The notes: generated by a model not told the origin, from the letters alone. DNA of 64,000 bases from Photobacterium sp. TY1-4 (GCF_025398175.1 NZ_CP099734.1:186001-250000); one strand, 5' to 3'. Shown: positions 29,138 to 38,594, counted from the first letter of the stretch. A program made the numbers and translations.

Positions 29138-29246
29138 GTTTCGTTTTGTGTGATTAATGAGCAGGTTTTGCCTGTGATGGTGACGTGAATGCGGCGCGTT
29201 ACGATGGGGATGGCGAGTACCGATCTTATCTATATGATTGTAAAGT

Positions 29247-29273
29247 AAAAAGCCCGGACACTCTGGCCGGGCT
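29247..29273 (-). terminator. Orphan minus-strand terminator in glpF-zapB gap
   Basis: AGCCCGG / CCGGGCT with a 9-base loop, followed on the minus strand by TTTTT. No protein gene ends here, so it may close a small RNA or an attenuated leader of glpFK. Confidence 0.75.
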
Positions 29274-29642
29274 CGCCCAAACGGGGGCAGTTTCCTGGAA
29301 AATTCCAAGAGAGATACGATCAAGCTAAAAATTAGCATGCCATCGATGCATGAAAATTGAGTCCGATCGCAATTTTACCCATTTTCGTTCGAGCCCGTCG
29401 CTCGGGCCAGTGCACTGCTTTCGCGTACCGACGCCGGAAGTTGGAGAGGGGTCAAGAACGCGGGAGAAAACGGCGGTAAAATCAGCGTCAGGATTGGGTA
29501 AAAAACGCTCATTTGCCACAAAGCGACCGATTTGTAGATGCCAGACGGCAGTGGCCTCGTTAGAATAGGCGCAATAGTAATGTAATTATGCCTGAGGGAA
29601 ATTACCTTAACGGTTTAGGGTAATCAGCCAGGCGGAGACCGG

Positions 29643-29894
29643 GTGAACCATATGTCATTAGAAATGTTGGAAAAGCTAGAAGCCAAAGTGCAAATGGCTG
29701 TTGATACAATTTCCCTGCTGCAAATGGAAGTTGAAGAACTGAAAGAAAAAAATGATGCGCTGGCCAGCGAAGCGCAGGAACTGCGTGCCGGTCGTGAAAC
29801 GCTGGAGCAGGACAATGCCAAAATGCGCAATGACCATCAGGCATGGCAAGAGCGCGTTCGTAACCTGCTGGGTAAAATGGACAGCGTGGAATAA
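29643..29894 (+). CDS. zapB: Cell-division protein ZapB
   Basis: Small cytosolic coiled-coil protein that joins the Z-ring through ZapA and helps its assembly. 83 residues, nearly all heptad repeats (LEKLEAKVQMAVDTISLLQ, MEVEELKEKNDALASEAQEL). GGAG lies five bases before the GTG at 29643, giving MNHMSLEMLEKLEAKVQ, which parallels E. coli MTMSLEVFEKLEAKVQ; ATG at 29652 is the alternative but its spacing to GGAG is 14. A bidirectional terminator shared with rraA follows. Confidence 0.92.
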   Translation: MNHMSLEMLEKLEAKVQMAVDTISLLQMEVEELKEKNDALASEAQELRAGRETLEQDNAKMRNDHQAWQERVRNLLGKMDSVE

Positions 29895-29949
29895 GCGCTG
29901 CCACTGCCGCGGGCGGCTTATTGGCCACCGTTTGACGGCATCGAGATGC

Positions 29950-29979
29950 AAAAAACAGAGCCGTCCGGCTCTGTTTTTG
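29950..29979. terminator. Bidirectional terminator between zapB and rraA
   Basis: AAAAAACAGAGCC-GTCC-GGCTCTGTTTTTG, with A- and T-runs for the two convergent genes. Confidence 0.92.
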
Positions 29980-30006
29980 TTTGGAATGTGTTCTGCGCCG
30001 GTCGAA

Positions 30007-30492
30007 TTATTCGATATCCAGCGGCTCCGGTGAGAGGATCACGCCGGTGTTGTCGGCATAGAGGTGATCTTCCGGCAGGAAGGTCACGCCGCCAAAATTG
30101 ACCGGCACATCAACGTCCCCGGTCCCTTGCTGATCGGCGCCGACCGGGATCGAAGCCATGGCGTGGATCCCGATCTCCAGCTCATCCAGTTCATCGACAT
30201 GGCGCACGCAGCCATAGACTACCAGTCCTTCCCATTCGTTGTTGGTCGCCAGCTGGGCAATTTCAGCGTCAACCAGTGCCCGTCGTAGCGAGCCGCCGCC
30301 ATCGATCAGCAATACCCGTCCGACACCGGACTCCTGCAGCACTTCACGGATCAGACCATTGTCTTCAAAACACTTGATGGTGGTGATCTGGCCGCCAAAT
30401 GAGCTGCGACCGCCGTAAGAGCTGAACATGGGCTCAACAACATCGACCTGGTCCAGGTAAATATCGCATAGTTCGGAGGTATTGTATTCCAT
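30007..30492 (-). CDS. rraA: Regulator of ribonuclease E activity A (RraA)
   Basis: Trimeric protein that binds RNase E and damps RNA degradation. 161 residues. [21 protein letters not shown] at the start, [14 protein letters not shown], then [25 protein letters not shown], the conserved core of the RraA/MenG-like fold. The old name MenG methyltransferase is not supported for this family. ATG at 30492 chosen by family alignment. Downstream of menA as in E. coli. Confidence 0.96.
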   Translation of the reverse strand: MEYNTSELCDIYLDQVDVVEPMFSSYGGRSSFGGQITTIKCFEDNGLIREVLQESGVGRVLLIDGGGSLRRALVDAEIAQLATNNEWEGLVVYGCVRHVDELDELEIGIHAMASIPVGADQQGTGDVDVPVNFGGVTFLPEDHLYADNTGVILSPEPLDIE

Positions 30493-30617
30493 AAGCTCGC
30501 TTCTTCTTTGTGGCAATAAAAAAGTTGTTGCCCGGCGGCACGCCGACCATCCGGCACAGGCTAACCTGTTGAAAGTATAACCACCTGCGAGGGCATTGCA
30601 ATCTTCGTGGTCCAACG

Positions 30618-30646
30618 GGCCTTGCGGTGGCTGTCAGCGCAAGGCC
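30618..30646 (-). other. Hairpin after menA without T-run
   Basis: GGCCTTGCG / CGCAAGGCC arms with an 11-base loop, 18 bases beyond the menA stop. Might be a processing stem; a terminator role is doubtful. Confidence 0.35.
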
Positions 30647-30664
30647 ACCACCCGGCTGTGATCC

Positions 30665-31573
30665 CTACGCCGCCAGTACCACCCCGGCGGCAAACAGCAG
30701 GTTGGTGAGCAGGGCGCATTTGACCATGGTGGCCATCATCGGCCGCAGCGCCGCACCGTCCGCGGCCTGCAAGACCTGCCGGCCGTGGCGAAACAGCAGT
30801 GGAGCACTCAGGGCAAACAGCCAGCCGTAGGGCGACTCCAGCTCCAGCACGGCGAACAGCGCCAGGCACAGCACGCTGGCCAGCAGCAGGCACAGGTGAT
30901 ATTTACGCCCCCAGCTTGGCCCCATCCGCACTGCCAGGGTCAGCTTGCCGCAGGCACGGTCGTTGTCGATATCCCGCAGGTTGTTGATATTGAGCACCCC
31001 GACGGCCAGCAGGCCGCAGGCGGTGGCCGGCAGCATGATCACCGAGTCAATCTGGCCCGCTTGCAGGTAGTAAGTCCCGGCGACACCGAGCCAGCCGAAG
31101 AACATCAGCACCGACAGATCGCCCAGTCCGCGGTAGCCATAAGGCTTATTGCCGACGGTATAGGCAATGGAGGCGGCAATCGCCATCAGGCCGAGCAGGA
31201 GAAAGCCGACAATATCCTGCGGGGTGCTGCAGGCAATCAGGATCAGGCACAGGCCGCTGCTGACCGTCAGGATGATATTGAGGATCATCGCATTGCGCAT
31301 CGCCTCGGGGGTGATGTGCCCGGACTGAATCGCGCGCTGCGGGCCCAGACGATCGGCGTTATCGGTGCCTTTGGCAGCATCGCCGTAGTCATTGGCCAGG
31401 TTCGACAAGATTTGCAGCAGCAGGGCGGTGATCAGGGCGAGGCCGGCGATCAGCGCGGAGAAGTGTCCCTGCCAGGCGGCGACGGCGCTGCCGCTGACAA
31501 TGGAGGTGACGGCCAACGGCAAGGTTTTCGGTCTTGCCGCATCCAGCCAGATTGCGAATGAAGAAGGAGTCAT
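30665..31573 (-). CDS. menA: 1,4-dihydroxy-2-naphthoate polyprenyltransferase (MenA)
   Basis: Membrane UbiA-family enzyme that attaches the polyprenyl chain in menaquinone synthesis. 302 residues, eight to nine hydrophobic helices. The first Asp-rich motif NLANDYGDAAKGTDNADRLGP near 58-77 and the second, NNLRDIDNDRACGKLTLAVR near 197-216, bind Mg-diphosphate. Same strand as hslVU but behind a terminator. Confidence 0.95.
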   Translation of the reverse strand: MTPSSFAIWLDAARPKTLPLAVTSIVSGSAVAAWQGHFSALIAGLALITALLLQILSNLANDYGDAAKGTDNADRLGPQRAIQSGHITPEAMRNAMILNIILTVSSGLCLILIACSTPQDIVGFLLLGLMAIAASIAYTVGNKPYGYRGLGDLSVLMFFGWLGVAGTYYLQAGQIDSVIMLPATACGLLAVGVLNINNLRDIDNDRACGKLTLAVRMGPSWGRKYHLCLLLASVLCLALFAVLELESPYGWLFALSAPLLFRHGRQVLQAADGAALRPMMATMVKCALLTNLLFAAGVVLAA

Positions 31574-31661
31574 AATGTGCTTAATTCGAAAACCATCGAA
31601 AAGCTATTATGGCGGATATGCAGCGCGGGGCAACTTTATCGGCCCAATGTTTGTCCGAGAA

Positions 31662-31689
31662 CAAAAAACGGTGCCAGCCGGCACCGTTT
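31662..31689 (-). terminator. Terminator of hslVU
   Basis: Minus strand: AAACGGTGCC-GGCT-GGCACCGTTT continuing to six Ts, 34 bases after the hslU stop. Confidence 0.9.
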
Positions 31690-31722
31690 GGTGAGTGTGT
31701 CGCGGGCGCGTCTTGCGCGGCG

Positions 31723-33054
31723 TTACAGGATAAAGCGGCTCAGATCTTCGTCTTCCACCAGCTCACCCAGACGCTCGGTGACGTAGGCATCGTTGATCAC
31801 GATTTTCTCGCCGGATTTCTCGGTAGCGTCGAAGGACAGTTCTTCCATCAGGCGTTCCATCACGGTGTGCAGGCGGCGGGCACCGATGTTCTCGGTCCGC
31901 TCGTTGACCTGCCAGGCGGCATCGGCCAGCTTGTTGATCCCGCTTTCGTCAAACTCGATGTTCACCGATTCGGTGGCCATCAGGGCCTGGTATTGCTCGG
32001 TCAGCGAGGCGTTCGGCTCGGTCAGGATGCGCTTGAAGTCATTGCTGCTCAGGGCTTCCAACTCAACGCGGATCGGCAGACGGCCTTGCAGTTCCGGGAT
32101 CAGATCCGAAGGCTTGGCGACCTGGAAGGCGCCGGAGGCAATGAACAGGATGTGGTCGGTACGAACCATGCCGTGTTTGGTCGAAACGGTGCTGCCTTCC
32201 ACCAGCGGCAACAGGTCACGCTGAACCCCTTCGCGCGAGACATCCGGGCCGGAGGTTTCGCCACGCTTACAGATCTTGTCGATCTCATCAAGGAACACGA
32301 TACCGTGGTTTTCGACCGCGAAAATCGCTTTCTCTTTGAGTTCTTCCTGGTTGACCAGCTTGGCCGCTTCCTCTTCGGTCGCTGCCTTCATCGCGTCTTT
32401 GATTTTCATCTTACGCTTTTTGGTCGTGTTGCCGGCCAGGTTCTGGAACATGCCCTGCAGCTGGTTGGTCATTTCTTCCATGCCCGGCGGGGCCATGATT
32501 TCCACCCCCATTTGCGGTGCAGCGACATCGATTTCGATCTCTTTGTCATCCAGCTTGCCTTCACGCAGCTTCTTGCGGAACGACTGGCGGGTCGCGGAGC
32601 TGTTGTCCGCTTCTTCGTTCTGGCCCCAGGCATCGCGGGCCGGCGGCAGCAGGACGTCCAGGATCCGATCTTCCGCCTGCTCTTCGGCGCGGAAACGGAC
32701 TTTTTCCATCGCTTGCTGGTGGGTCATCTTCACCGCCACATCCGTCAGGTCGCGGATGATGGTTTCGACTTCTTTGCCGACATAGCCGACTTCGGTAAAT
32801 TTGGTCGCTTCGACCTTGATGAACGGCGCATTGGCCAGTTTGGCCAGGCGGCGGGCGATTTCGGTTTTACCGACCCCGGTCGGGCCGATCATCAGAATGT
32901 TTTTCGGAGTCACTTCGACCCGCAGCTCTTCAGGAAGCTGCATGCGGCGCCAGCGGTTGCGCAGGGCAATGGCCACTGCGCGCTTGGCTTTGTCCTGACC
33001 GATGATGTGGCGATCAAGTTCGTGGACGATTTCGCGAGGCGTCATCTCAGACAT
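31723..33054 (-). CDS. hslU: ATP-dependent protease ATPase subunit HslU
   Basis: AAA+ unfoldase of the HslVU (ClpYQ) protease. 443 residues, the usual length. Walker [16 protein letters not shown] near 57-71, pore motif GYVG near 90-93, Walker [11 protein letters not shown] near 251-260, the inserted I-domain between (~110-240), and a C-terminus ending in RFIL, the tail that docks into HslV. Nine bases after hslV. Confidence 0.98.
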   Translation of the reverse strand: MSEMTPREIVHELDRHIIGQDKAKRAVAIALRNRWRRMQLPEELRVEVTPKNILMIGPTGVGKTEIARRLAKLANAPFIKVEATKFTEVGYVGKEVETIIRDLTDVAVKMTHQQAMEKVRFRAEEQAEDRILDVLLPPARDAWGQNEEADNSSATRQSFRKKLREGKLDDKEIEIDVAAPQMGVEIMAPPGMEEMTNQLQGMFQNLAGNTTKKRKMKIKDAMKAATEEEAAKLVNQEELKEKAIFAVENHGIVFLDEIDKICKRGETSGPDVSREGVQRDLLPLVEGSTVSTKHGMVRTDHILFIASGAFQVAKPSDLIPELQGRLPIRVELEALSSNDFKRILTEPNASLTEQYQALMATESVNIEFDESGINKLADAAWQVNERTENIGARRLHTVMERLMEELSFDATEKSGEKIVINDAYVTERLGELVEDEDLSRFIL

Positions 33055-33063
33055 AGGGCTTCC

Positions 33064-33591
33064 TTACTTGCTCTCAAGCTCTTCGATGGTATGGAACTGG
33101 TTGGTGAAGACACAGATATCCCCAGCAATTTTCAGCGATTTTTCAGCAATCTCACGGGCATCGAGATCAGTGTTCTCCAGTAGGGCCGTCGCCGCAGCTT
33201 GGGCGAAGTTGCCGCCGGAGCCGATGGCGATCAGGTCATTTTCCGGCTGCACAACATCGCCGTTGCCGGTAATGATCAGCGAGCAAGTTTCATCGGCCAC
33301 CGCCAGTAGGGCTTCCAGGCGTCGCAGCATGCGATCGGTGCGCCAGTCTTTGGCCAGCTCGACCGCGGCTTTCATCAGGTGGCCCTGGTGCATTTCCAGC
33401 TTACGCTCGAAACGCTCGAATAGGGTGAAGGCGTCCGCTGTACCGCCGGCAAAGCCTGCCAGTACTTTATTGTTGTATAAACGGCGCACTTTGCGAGCGT
33501 TACCTTTCATCACGGTATTGCCCAGGGACACCTGGCCATCACCGGCGATAACTACTTTACCGTTTCGACGTACAGATACGATTGTGGTCAC
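33064..33591 (-). CDS. hslV: ATP-dependent protease peptidase subunit HslV
   Basis: Proteasome-like threonine peptidase; the mature N-terminal Thr is the nucleophile. 175 residues from the GTG at 33591, behind AGAGG. This start gives [19 protein letters not shown], exactly the conserved N-terminus with Thr at position 2; any longer form would bury the nucleophile. [14 protein letters not shown] and [19 protein letters not shown] are also conserved. Confidence 0.98.
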   Translation of the reverse strand: MTTIVSVRRNGKVVIAGDGQVSLGNTVMKGNARKVRRLYNNKVLAGFAGGTADAFTLFERFERKLEMHQGHLMKAAVELAKDWRTDRMLRRLEALLAVADETCSLIITGNGDVVQPENDLIAIGSGGNFAQAAATALLENTDLDAREIAEKSLKIAGDICVFTNQFHTIEELESK

Positions 33592-33736
33592 GGTTTTACC
33601 TCTTTGAGTCTGTCCGGCCTGGGCCGGTATCGGTATAGGAGTATATCTGGGGATAGGGGGGAGCGTTTTCAAGGAAGGGCTCAAAAGAAAAGGATGCCGG
33701 CGGGGCATCCTGTTCTTGTGGCGGTCGCGTGCCGAT

Positions 33737-34345
33737 TTATTCCCAGAACCAGATGGCGCAGGGTTCAATGCCGGCGCGGCGCAGCTGGTTGCGGTCGCTC
33801 TCGGCTTTACGTTTTTGCGGGTACGGGCCAAGGATCACCCGGTACCAGCTGCCTTTTTCACCCTGGCTGACCTTAATCTGGCTGGTCAGTCCCTGGAAGG
33901 CAATCATGGCTTTGCGCTGCTCGGCCTGATCGGCGCTGCGATAGGCGCCGCATTGCATCAGGTAGGGCCGGGTGGGTTGCTGTTGCGCTTTGGCCTCAAC
34001 CTTCACTTCTTTATTTTCCAGCTCTTCAATATAACGCCATTTCTCCTCCGGCTTCGGCGGCAGGGTGGTTTGCGGCTTCGGCTCGGGCTTTGGCACAGGC
34101 TTGGGTGCCGGTTTCGACGCAGGTTTGGGCGCAGATTGGGGTGCCGGTTTGGGCTGTGCCGTGGTCGCCGGCTTCGGGGCCGGGCTGGTCGACAGAAAAT
34201 ACAGGCCGTAGCCCAGGGCACCGACCAGGCAAAGCGCAATCAGCGCCCATTTGAACGGAAAGCCGCCGGATGCCGGTGCCTTGCGAGAATTGCGGGTCGA
34301 CTTCTTCGGCGCTCGCCCACGTTTGACATAATCTTTTGTGGCCAC
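33737..34345 (-). CDS. ftsN: Cell-division protein FtsN (short form)
   Basis: Late divisome activator that triggers septal peptidoglycan synthesis. 202 residues, against 319 in E. coli. GTG at 34345 gives [10 protein letters not shown] (compare MAQRDYVRR). Order: cytoplasmic tail, membrane helix ~33-52, a repetitive Pro/Lys linker of PKPAP units (~57-93), the essential periplasmic helix [18 protein letters not shown] (~95-112), and a SPOR domain (~127-202) with two Cys that can form its disulfide. The long Gln-rich linker of enterics is missing, replaced by the Pro/Lys repeat. Confidence 0.92.
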   Translation of the reverse strand: MATKDYVKRGRAPKKSTRNSRKAPASGGFPFKWALIALCLVGALGYGLYFLSTSPAPKPATTAQPKPAPQSAPKPASKPAPKPVPKPEPKPQTTLPPKPEEKWRYIEELENKEVKVEAKAQQQPTRPYLMQCGAYRSADQAEQRKAMIAFQGLTSQIKVSQGEKGSWYRVILGPYPQKRKAESDRNQLRRAGIEPCAIWFWE

Positions 34346-34462
34346 AGTCTGATTCTGTATCAACGGAAATAACAATGGCCGTTATGGTACAAAGTTGCGT
34401 CGGCACTGACCAGTGGCGGGAGTCAATCCGGCGTGTAAGCCGGGATGCGTTTGAGTGATTTT

Positions 34463-34493
34463 TGTGAGCTTATGCCCAAAACATAAGCTCACA
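34463..34493. repeat. Perfect 12-bp inverted repeat between cytR and ftsN
   Basis: TGTGAGCTTATG / CATAAGCTCACA around CCCAAAA. After the stem the minus strand reads AAAAATCAC rather than Ts, so it is not a standard terminator for cytR. The outer ends are TGTGA and TCACA, as in CRP half-sites, but spaced 21 rather than 6. Confidence 0.8.
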
Positions 34494-34512
34494 GCGGGGC
34501 TTCGTGCCTGGT

Positions 34513-35517
34513 TTAGGCGACAGGCGGCGCTGCACTTTCCCGGATCACCAGCTTGGCATCGAGCAGGCGTGAGCCGGAGCTGATGTCTTTGCCTTGCAGG
34601 ATATCGAGCAGCATCAACATCGACTGACGGCCGATTTCATAGCGTGGCTGAGACACCGTGGTCAGCGGCGGATCGCAGTACTCGGCGAACTGGATGTCAT
34701 CGAAGCCGACAATCGACAGATCCTGCGGGACCTGGAAGCCCAGGCGTTTGGCCTGTTGCATGGCACCGATCGCCATCACATCGTTGTGACACAGCAGTGC
34801 CGTCGGGGGCTCCGGCAGCGACAGCAGGGCCGTGACGGCGCGGGCACCGGCGGCAAAGGTGAAGTCGCCCTTCACGGTGTAGGCCGGATTGAGCTCGACG
34901 CCGGCGCGGCGCAGGGCCTGTTGGTAGCCCTGGGAGCGGAACTGGCACAGCACGGCGGTGTCCGGTCCGGCAATTTGGGCGATCCGTTTGTGGCCCATCT
35001 GGGTCAGGTAGTTGACGGCTTCAAACGCAGCGGTCAGGTTGTCGATGTGGACCGTCGGCAGTTCCAGCTCCGGCGCAAATTCGCACGCCATCACCATCGG
35101 TGGCAGGTTTTTCTGCTCCGGCTTGCTGACATCAAACGGCAGATCCGTGCCGAGCAGCAGCATGCCGTCCGCCTGTTTGGTAAACACCAGGTTGACGAAG
35201 GAGTTTTCGCGGGTTTTTTGTTGCCCACTGTCACCCAGTAAGACCAGGTAACCGTGCTCCATTGCTGCTTCCTCAATCCCGCGAATGATCTCGGTAAAGT
35301 AGGGATCACAGATGTCCGGCACGATTGTGACAATGGTCTTTGATTCGTTACGACGCAGATTCCTAGCCAGGGAGTTGGGGGAATAGCCAGCATCCATGAC
35401 GGCCTGCTCAACCTTTTTGCGGGTTGAGGCCGACACTTTTTCCGGGTTCATCAGGGCACGGGAGACCGTGGCCGTCGAGACGCCGGCTAGCTGGGCAACA
35501 TCCTTCATTGTCGCCAT
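34513..35517 (-). CDS. cytR: LacI-family repressor CytR
   Basis: Cytidine-responsive repressor of nucleoside uptake and catabolism genes, acting with CRP in E. coli. 334 residues: N-terminal helix-turn-helix TMKDVAQLAGVSTATVSRALMNPEKV, hinge, then a periplasmic-binding-like domain with VPDICDPYFTEIIRGIEEAA, FAPELELPTVHIDNLTAAF and CDPPLTTVSQPRYEIGR, all close to E. coli CytR. It lies between ftsN and priA as in E. coli; in vibrios CytR also affects competence and colonisation traits. Confidence 0.95.
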   Translation of the reverse strand: MATMKDVAQLAGVSTATVSRALMNPEKVSASTRKKVEQAVMDAGYSPNSLARNLRRNESKTIVTIVPDICDPYFTEIIRGIEEAAMEHGYLVLLGDSGQQKTRENSFVNLVFTKQADGMLLLGTDLPFDVSKPEQKNLPPMVMACEFAPELELPTVHIDNLTAAFEAVNYLTQMGHKRIAQIAGPDTAVLCQFRSQGYQQALRRAGVELNPAYTVKGDFTFAAGARAVTALLSLPEPPTALLCHNDVMAIGAMQQAKRLGFQVPQDLSIVGFDDIQFAEYCDPPLTTVSQPRYEIGRQSMLMLLDILQGKDISSGSRLLDAKLVIRESAAPPVA

Positions 35518-35691
35518 AGTTGCAGTTCCTCTCTATTTATTATTTCTCTCATCATTGCCGGAGGATCCTAGCCAAACCGGGCAGATACCTATACCAGCGA
35601 GCCTACTATTGTAGGCGCTCCTTCCGGGATTAAACATGGTCAAATCAGCATAAATTACATTCGGGATGTGATGTAAGTCGCATTGTTCATT

Positions 35692-37887
35692 TTAAGTTAA
35701 ATCCTGGGGTTCGACATCGATCGACCACCGAACTTTGCGGGCCAACGGCAGCATCTGGATGGCCGGTTTGGCCACGGTCAGCATGCGTTGCAGGGTTTTG
35801 CGATCCGGGGCCTGGAGCAGCAGCTGCCAGCGATAGCGCCCGGCTCGGCGGGCCAGCGGGGCCGGATTGGGACCGAGAACCGGCGTGTATTGGTCATACA
35901 GCGGGCTGGTTTCGAAAATCCCCCGCACCTGCTGCAAAAACTGTTCGGTCTGCTCGCTGCTGTTGGCCTCGGCCCGAAACAGCGCCAGATAGGTGAACGG
36001 TGGCAGCCAGGCCTGCTTGCGCTCGGTCAGGGCGCTGCGGGCGAAGGCGTCGTAGCCCTGGTGGAGCAGGGCCTGCAGCAGGGCATGCTCGGGATGGTGG
36101 GTCTGGAGCAGCACTTCCCCGGGTTTGCTGGCCCGTCCGGCCCGTCCGGCGACCTGGATAAACAACTGGGCCAGCCGCTCGCTGGCGCGAAAGTCGTTGC
36201 TGAACAGGGCGCTGTCGACATCAATCAGGCCGACCAGGGTGACATCCGGAAAGTGGTGGCCCTTGGCCAGCATCTGGGTGCCGATCAGGATCTGGTATTC
36301 GTTGTTGCGGATCGCTTCGAGGTAGTTTTCCAGGCTGCCCTTGCGCCGGGTGCTGTCGCGATCGATACGGACGGTTTTGTAGTCGGGAAACAGGGTTGCC
36401 AGCTGTTGCTCAAGTTGTTCGGTGCCGACTCCGACCGCATGGAGCTGGGTCGAGCCGCACTGGTGGCACTGGGGCATCACCGGCCGCTGAGTGGCACAGT
36501 GGTGGCAGCGCAGCTCGCCCGATTGCTGGTGGAAGGTGTAGTAGGCGTCGCAGCGTTGACACTCAGCCAGCCAGCCGCAGGCGTGGCACATGATGGCCGG
36601 GGCAAAGCCGCGGCGGTTGAGAAACAGCATCACCTGGTTGCCCGCTTCCAGGTGTTTGCGCATCTGGGCGATCAGCGGGGCCGACAGCCCGGCTTCCAGG
36701 TACAGCCCTTTGACATCCAGTACCCCGTGGCGGGCCTGGCGGGCATTCCCGGCCCTGCGGGTCAGGGTCAGGTGATGGTACTTACCGGTGTTGGCATTGT
36801 GCAGGCTCTCGAGCGCCGGGGTCGCCGAGCCGAGAATGATCGGAATGTTTTCCTTGCTGGCGCGCATCACTGCCAGATCGCGGGCATGGTAGCGCAGGCT
36901 GTCTTGTTGCTTGTACGAGGCGTCGTGCTCTTCATCGACAATGATGATCCCGAGGTTATGGCACGGGGTAAACAGCGCCGAGCGGGTACCGATAATAATC
37001 CCCGCCTGGTTGTCCCGTCCGGCCAGCCAGGCCGACAGCCGTTCGGTGTCATTGAGCCCGGAGTGGACGGTTTGCAGCGGCACATTGAAGCGGCGGCGAA
37101 AGCGGTTGATGGTTTGCGGGGTCAGGCCGATCTCCGGGACCAGGATCAGTGCCTGTTTGCCGGCGGCCAGCACCGGCTCAAGCAGATTGAGGTAGACCTC
37201 GGTTTTGCCGGAACCCGTCACGCCTTCGAGCAGGTAGCAGCCGAAGCCGGGATTGGCGTTGACGGATGCCACCGCCAGGGCTTGCTCGTCATTGAGCCGG
37301 GGCTTTTCTTCGGTGATGGCAAAGTCGTCGGTCCAGGCCCGTTGCGGCGGCCGGGCTTCGCAGGCTTCGATCCAGCCCTTGTCACTGAGGGTTTTGAGGA
37401 TCGCGGCGCTGATCTCTTCGCCCAGCAGGGCTTCGTGGCTCCAGCGGTCGTTGCGCAGCAGGTTCAGGACCTGGGCCTGGCGCGGCGCCCGGGTCGGCAG
37501 CGGCTGATCGCGGCCGGCGTCGGTCAGCTGCCAGACCTTGAGGCTGGCCGGCGAGGCTTCGCGCCCTTTGCGCAGCAGGGTCGGCATGGCATTGGCTAGG
37601 GTATCGCCGAGCGGATACTGGTAATAGCTGCTGGCCCAGCGCAATAACTCGAACAGGGAGTCCGGCCACAGCGGTGCGTGATCGAGCACGGCCGAGATCC
37701 CTTTGAGCTGGTTGAGCGGGAAATCAGACTGGTCGGTGAGGGCTACCACCACCCCGACCAGTTGCTGGCGGCCAAACGGCACCCGCACCCGGGCGCCGAC
37801 CACCGGGGCCTGGTCGGGCTTGATCAGGTAGTCGAACTGTTTATCCAGGGGAACAGGGAGTGCCACGCGGGCAATCTTGGAGGCCAT
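35692..37887 (-). CDS. priA: Primosomal protein N' (PriA helicase)
   Basis: Superfamily 2 helicase that restarts stalled replication forks. 731 residues. N-terminal 3'-DNA-binding domain (~1-105), Walker A GVTGSGKTEVYLNLL, DEEH box IIVDEEHDASYKQQD, the paired zinc sites (CHACGWLAECQRC, CHHC, CHQC) between ~435 and 485, and helicase C motifs such as QVAGRAGRA. Start at ATG 37887 (MASKIARVALPVPL); the E. coli protein is 732 residues. Divergent from rpmE. Confidence 0.97.
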   Translation of the reverse strand: MASKIARVALPVPLDKQFDYLIKPDQAPVVGARVRVPFGRQQLVGVVVALTDQSDFPLNQLKGISAVLDHAPLWPDSLFELLRWASSYYQYPLGDTLANAMPTLLRKGREASPASLKVWQLTDAGRDQPLPTRAPRQAQVLNLLRNDRWSHEALLGEEISAAILKTLSDKGWIEACEARPPQRAWTDDFAITEEKPRLNDEQALAVASVNANPGFGCYLLEGVTGSGKTEVYLNLLEPVLAAGKQALILVPEIGLTPQTINRFRRRFNVPLQTVHSGLNDTERLSAWLAGRDNQAGIIIGTRSALFTPCHNLGIIIVDEEHDASYKQQDSLRYHARDLAVMRASKENIPIILGSATPALESLHNANTGKYHHLTLTRRAGNARQARHGVLDVKGLYLEAGLSAPLIAQMRKHLEAGNQVMLFLNRRGFAPAIMCHACGWLAECQRCDAYYTFHQQSGELRCHHCATQRPVMPQCHQCGSTQLHAVGVGTEQLEQQLATLFPDYKTVRIDRDSTRRKGSLENYLEAIRNNEYQILIGTQMLAKGHHFPDVTLVGLIDVDSALFSNDFRASERLAQLFIQVAGRAGRASKPGEVLLQTHHPEHALLQALLHQGYDAFARSALTERKQAWLPPFTYLALFRAEANSSEQTEQFLQQVRGIFETSPLYDQYTPVLGPNPAPLARRAGRYRWQLLLQAPDRKTLQRMLTVAKPAIQMLPLARKVRWSIDVEPQDLT

Positions 37888-38119
37888 AACAAACCGCAAT
37901 TTTCAGCATTGACTAAGATCAGAGAGTGTACCTTGCCCGGAGGCAAGCGCAAAGTGGCGAAAAAGGGAGCGTATCAGTTGATTTGGACGGATTGTTTGAT
38001 TACTATACGCCGCCTGAATTCGGTGTACTGGAACCCCATTACACCTATTGTTATTAACGACGTGTGGTGCCCGGCTTTGGATCGGGAGAGCGACACGGCC
38101 TTACTATTGAGGTTATCCC

Positions 38120-38332
38120 ATGAAACAAGGTATCCACCCAGAATACGCAGAAGTAAACGCGAAATGTTCTTGCGGCAACGCGTTCGTATTCAAGTCAACT
38201 CTGGGCAAAGACATCAACCTGGATGTCTGTGACAAGTGTCACCCATTCTACACTGGTAAGCAGCGTCAAGTGAGCACCGGTGGTCGTATCGACAAGTTCA
38301 ACAAGCGTTTCGGTGCGCTGTCTAGCAAGTAA
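38120..38332 (+). CDS. rpmE: Ribosomal protein L31, zinc-binding type (RpmE)
   Basis: Large-subunit protein at the central protuberance and intersubunit bridge. 70 residues. Zinc ligands are kept: Cys16 and Cys18 (CSCGN) and Cys37 and Cys40 (CDKC), so this is the C+ paralogue, used when zinc is plentiful. MKQGIHPEY start matches the family. Strong terminator 20 bases on. Confidence 0.98.
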   Translation: MKQGIHPEYAEVNAKCSCGNAFVFKSTLGKDINLDVCDKCHPFYTGKQRQVSTGGRIDKFNKRFGALSSK

Positions 38333-38351
38333 TTGCCAGCAGAATTCCGAC

Positions 38352-38379
38352 AAAAGGGGACGCCAGGCGTCCCCTTTTT
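38352..38379 (+). terminator. Terminator of rpmE
   Basis: AAAAGGGGACGC-CAG-GCGTCCCCTTTTT, directly after rpmE. Confidence 0.93.
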
Positions 38380-38517
38380 GTTTTCCCGCAGCCTGCGCGC
38401 AATTTAGTCTATTCTGCCGCGATTGCCGGACGGATCCGGGATGTTTACAGGCCAGTGCGACGATTTCCACCCATTTTACGGTATGCGGATCATAAATTCG
38501 CGATACCTGACTACAGC

Positions 38518-38594
38518 AGTGGGAGATTATTGGCTCGACCAGCCGGGCCCGGCTAGGATTTTCTACCGCTATAGCATATGATTTATCTCCCACT
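38518..38594. repeat. Nested inverted repeats upstream of malic enzyme gene
   Basis: Outer arms AGTGGGAGAT (38518-38527) and ATCTCCCACT (38585-38594) enclose a perfect 14-bp palindrome AGCCGGGCCCGGCT (38541-38554). If transcribed, it would fold as a leader hairpin ending about 40 bases before the start codon; as DNA, it could be a compound operator. Confidence 0.7.

Larger units (their letters stand above)
28988..29642. other. Long gap between glpF and zapB
   Basis: 655 bases with no convincing protein gene. It must carry the glpFK promoter and the zapB promoter. It contains a GlpR-like operator (29118-29137) and, unexpectedly, a good minus-strand terminator (29247-29273), about 260 bases upstream of the glpF start. 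Both are listed separately. Confidence 0.6.

Noticed and set aside
29126-29519. Two minus-strand open frames in the glpF-zapB gap
   Set aside because: Compositionally odd peptides without domains; one crosses the terminator stem. A non-coding explanation is better.
35608-35632. GCCTAC/GTAGGC stem between priA and cytR as a priA terminator
   Set aside because: Only 6 bp of clean pairing and no T-run on the minus strand.
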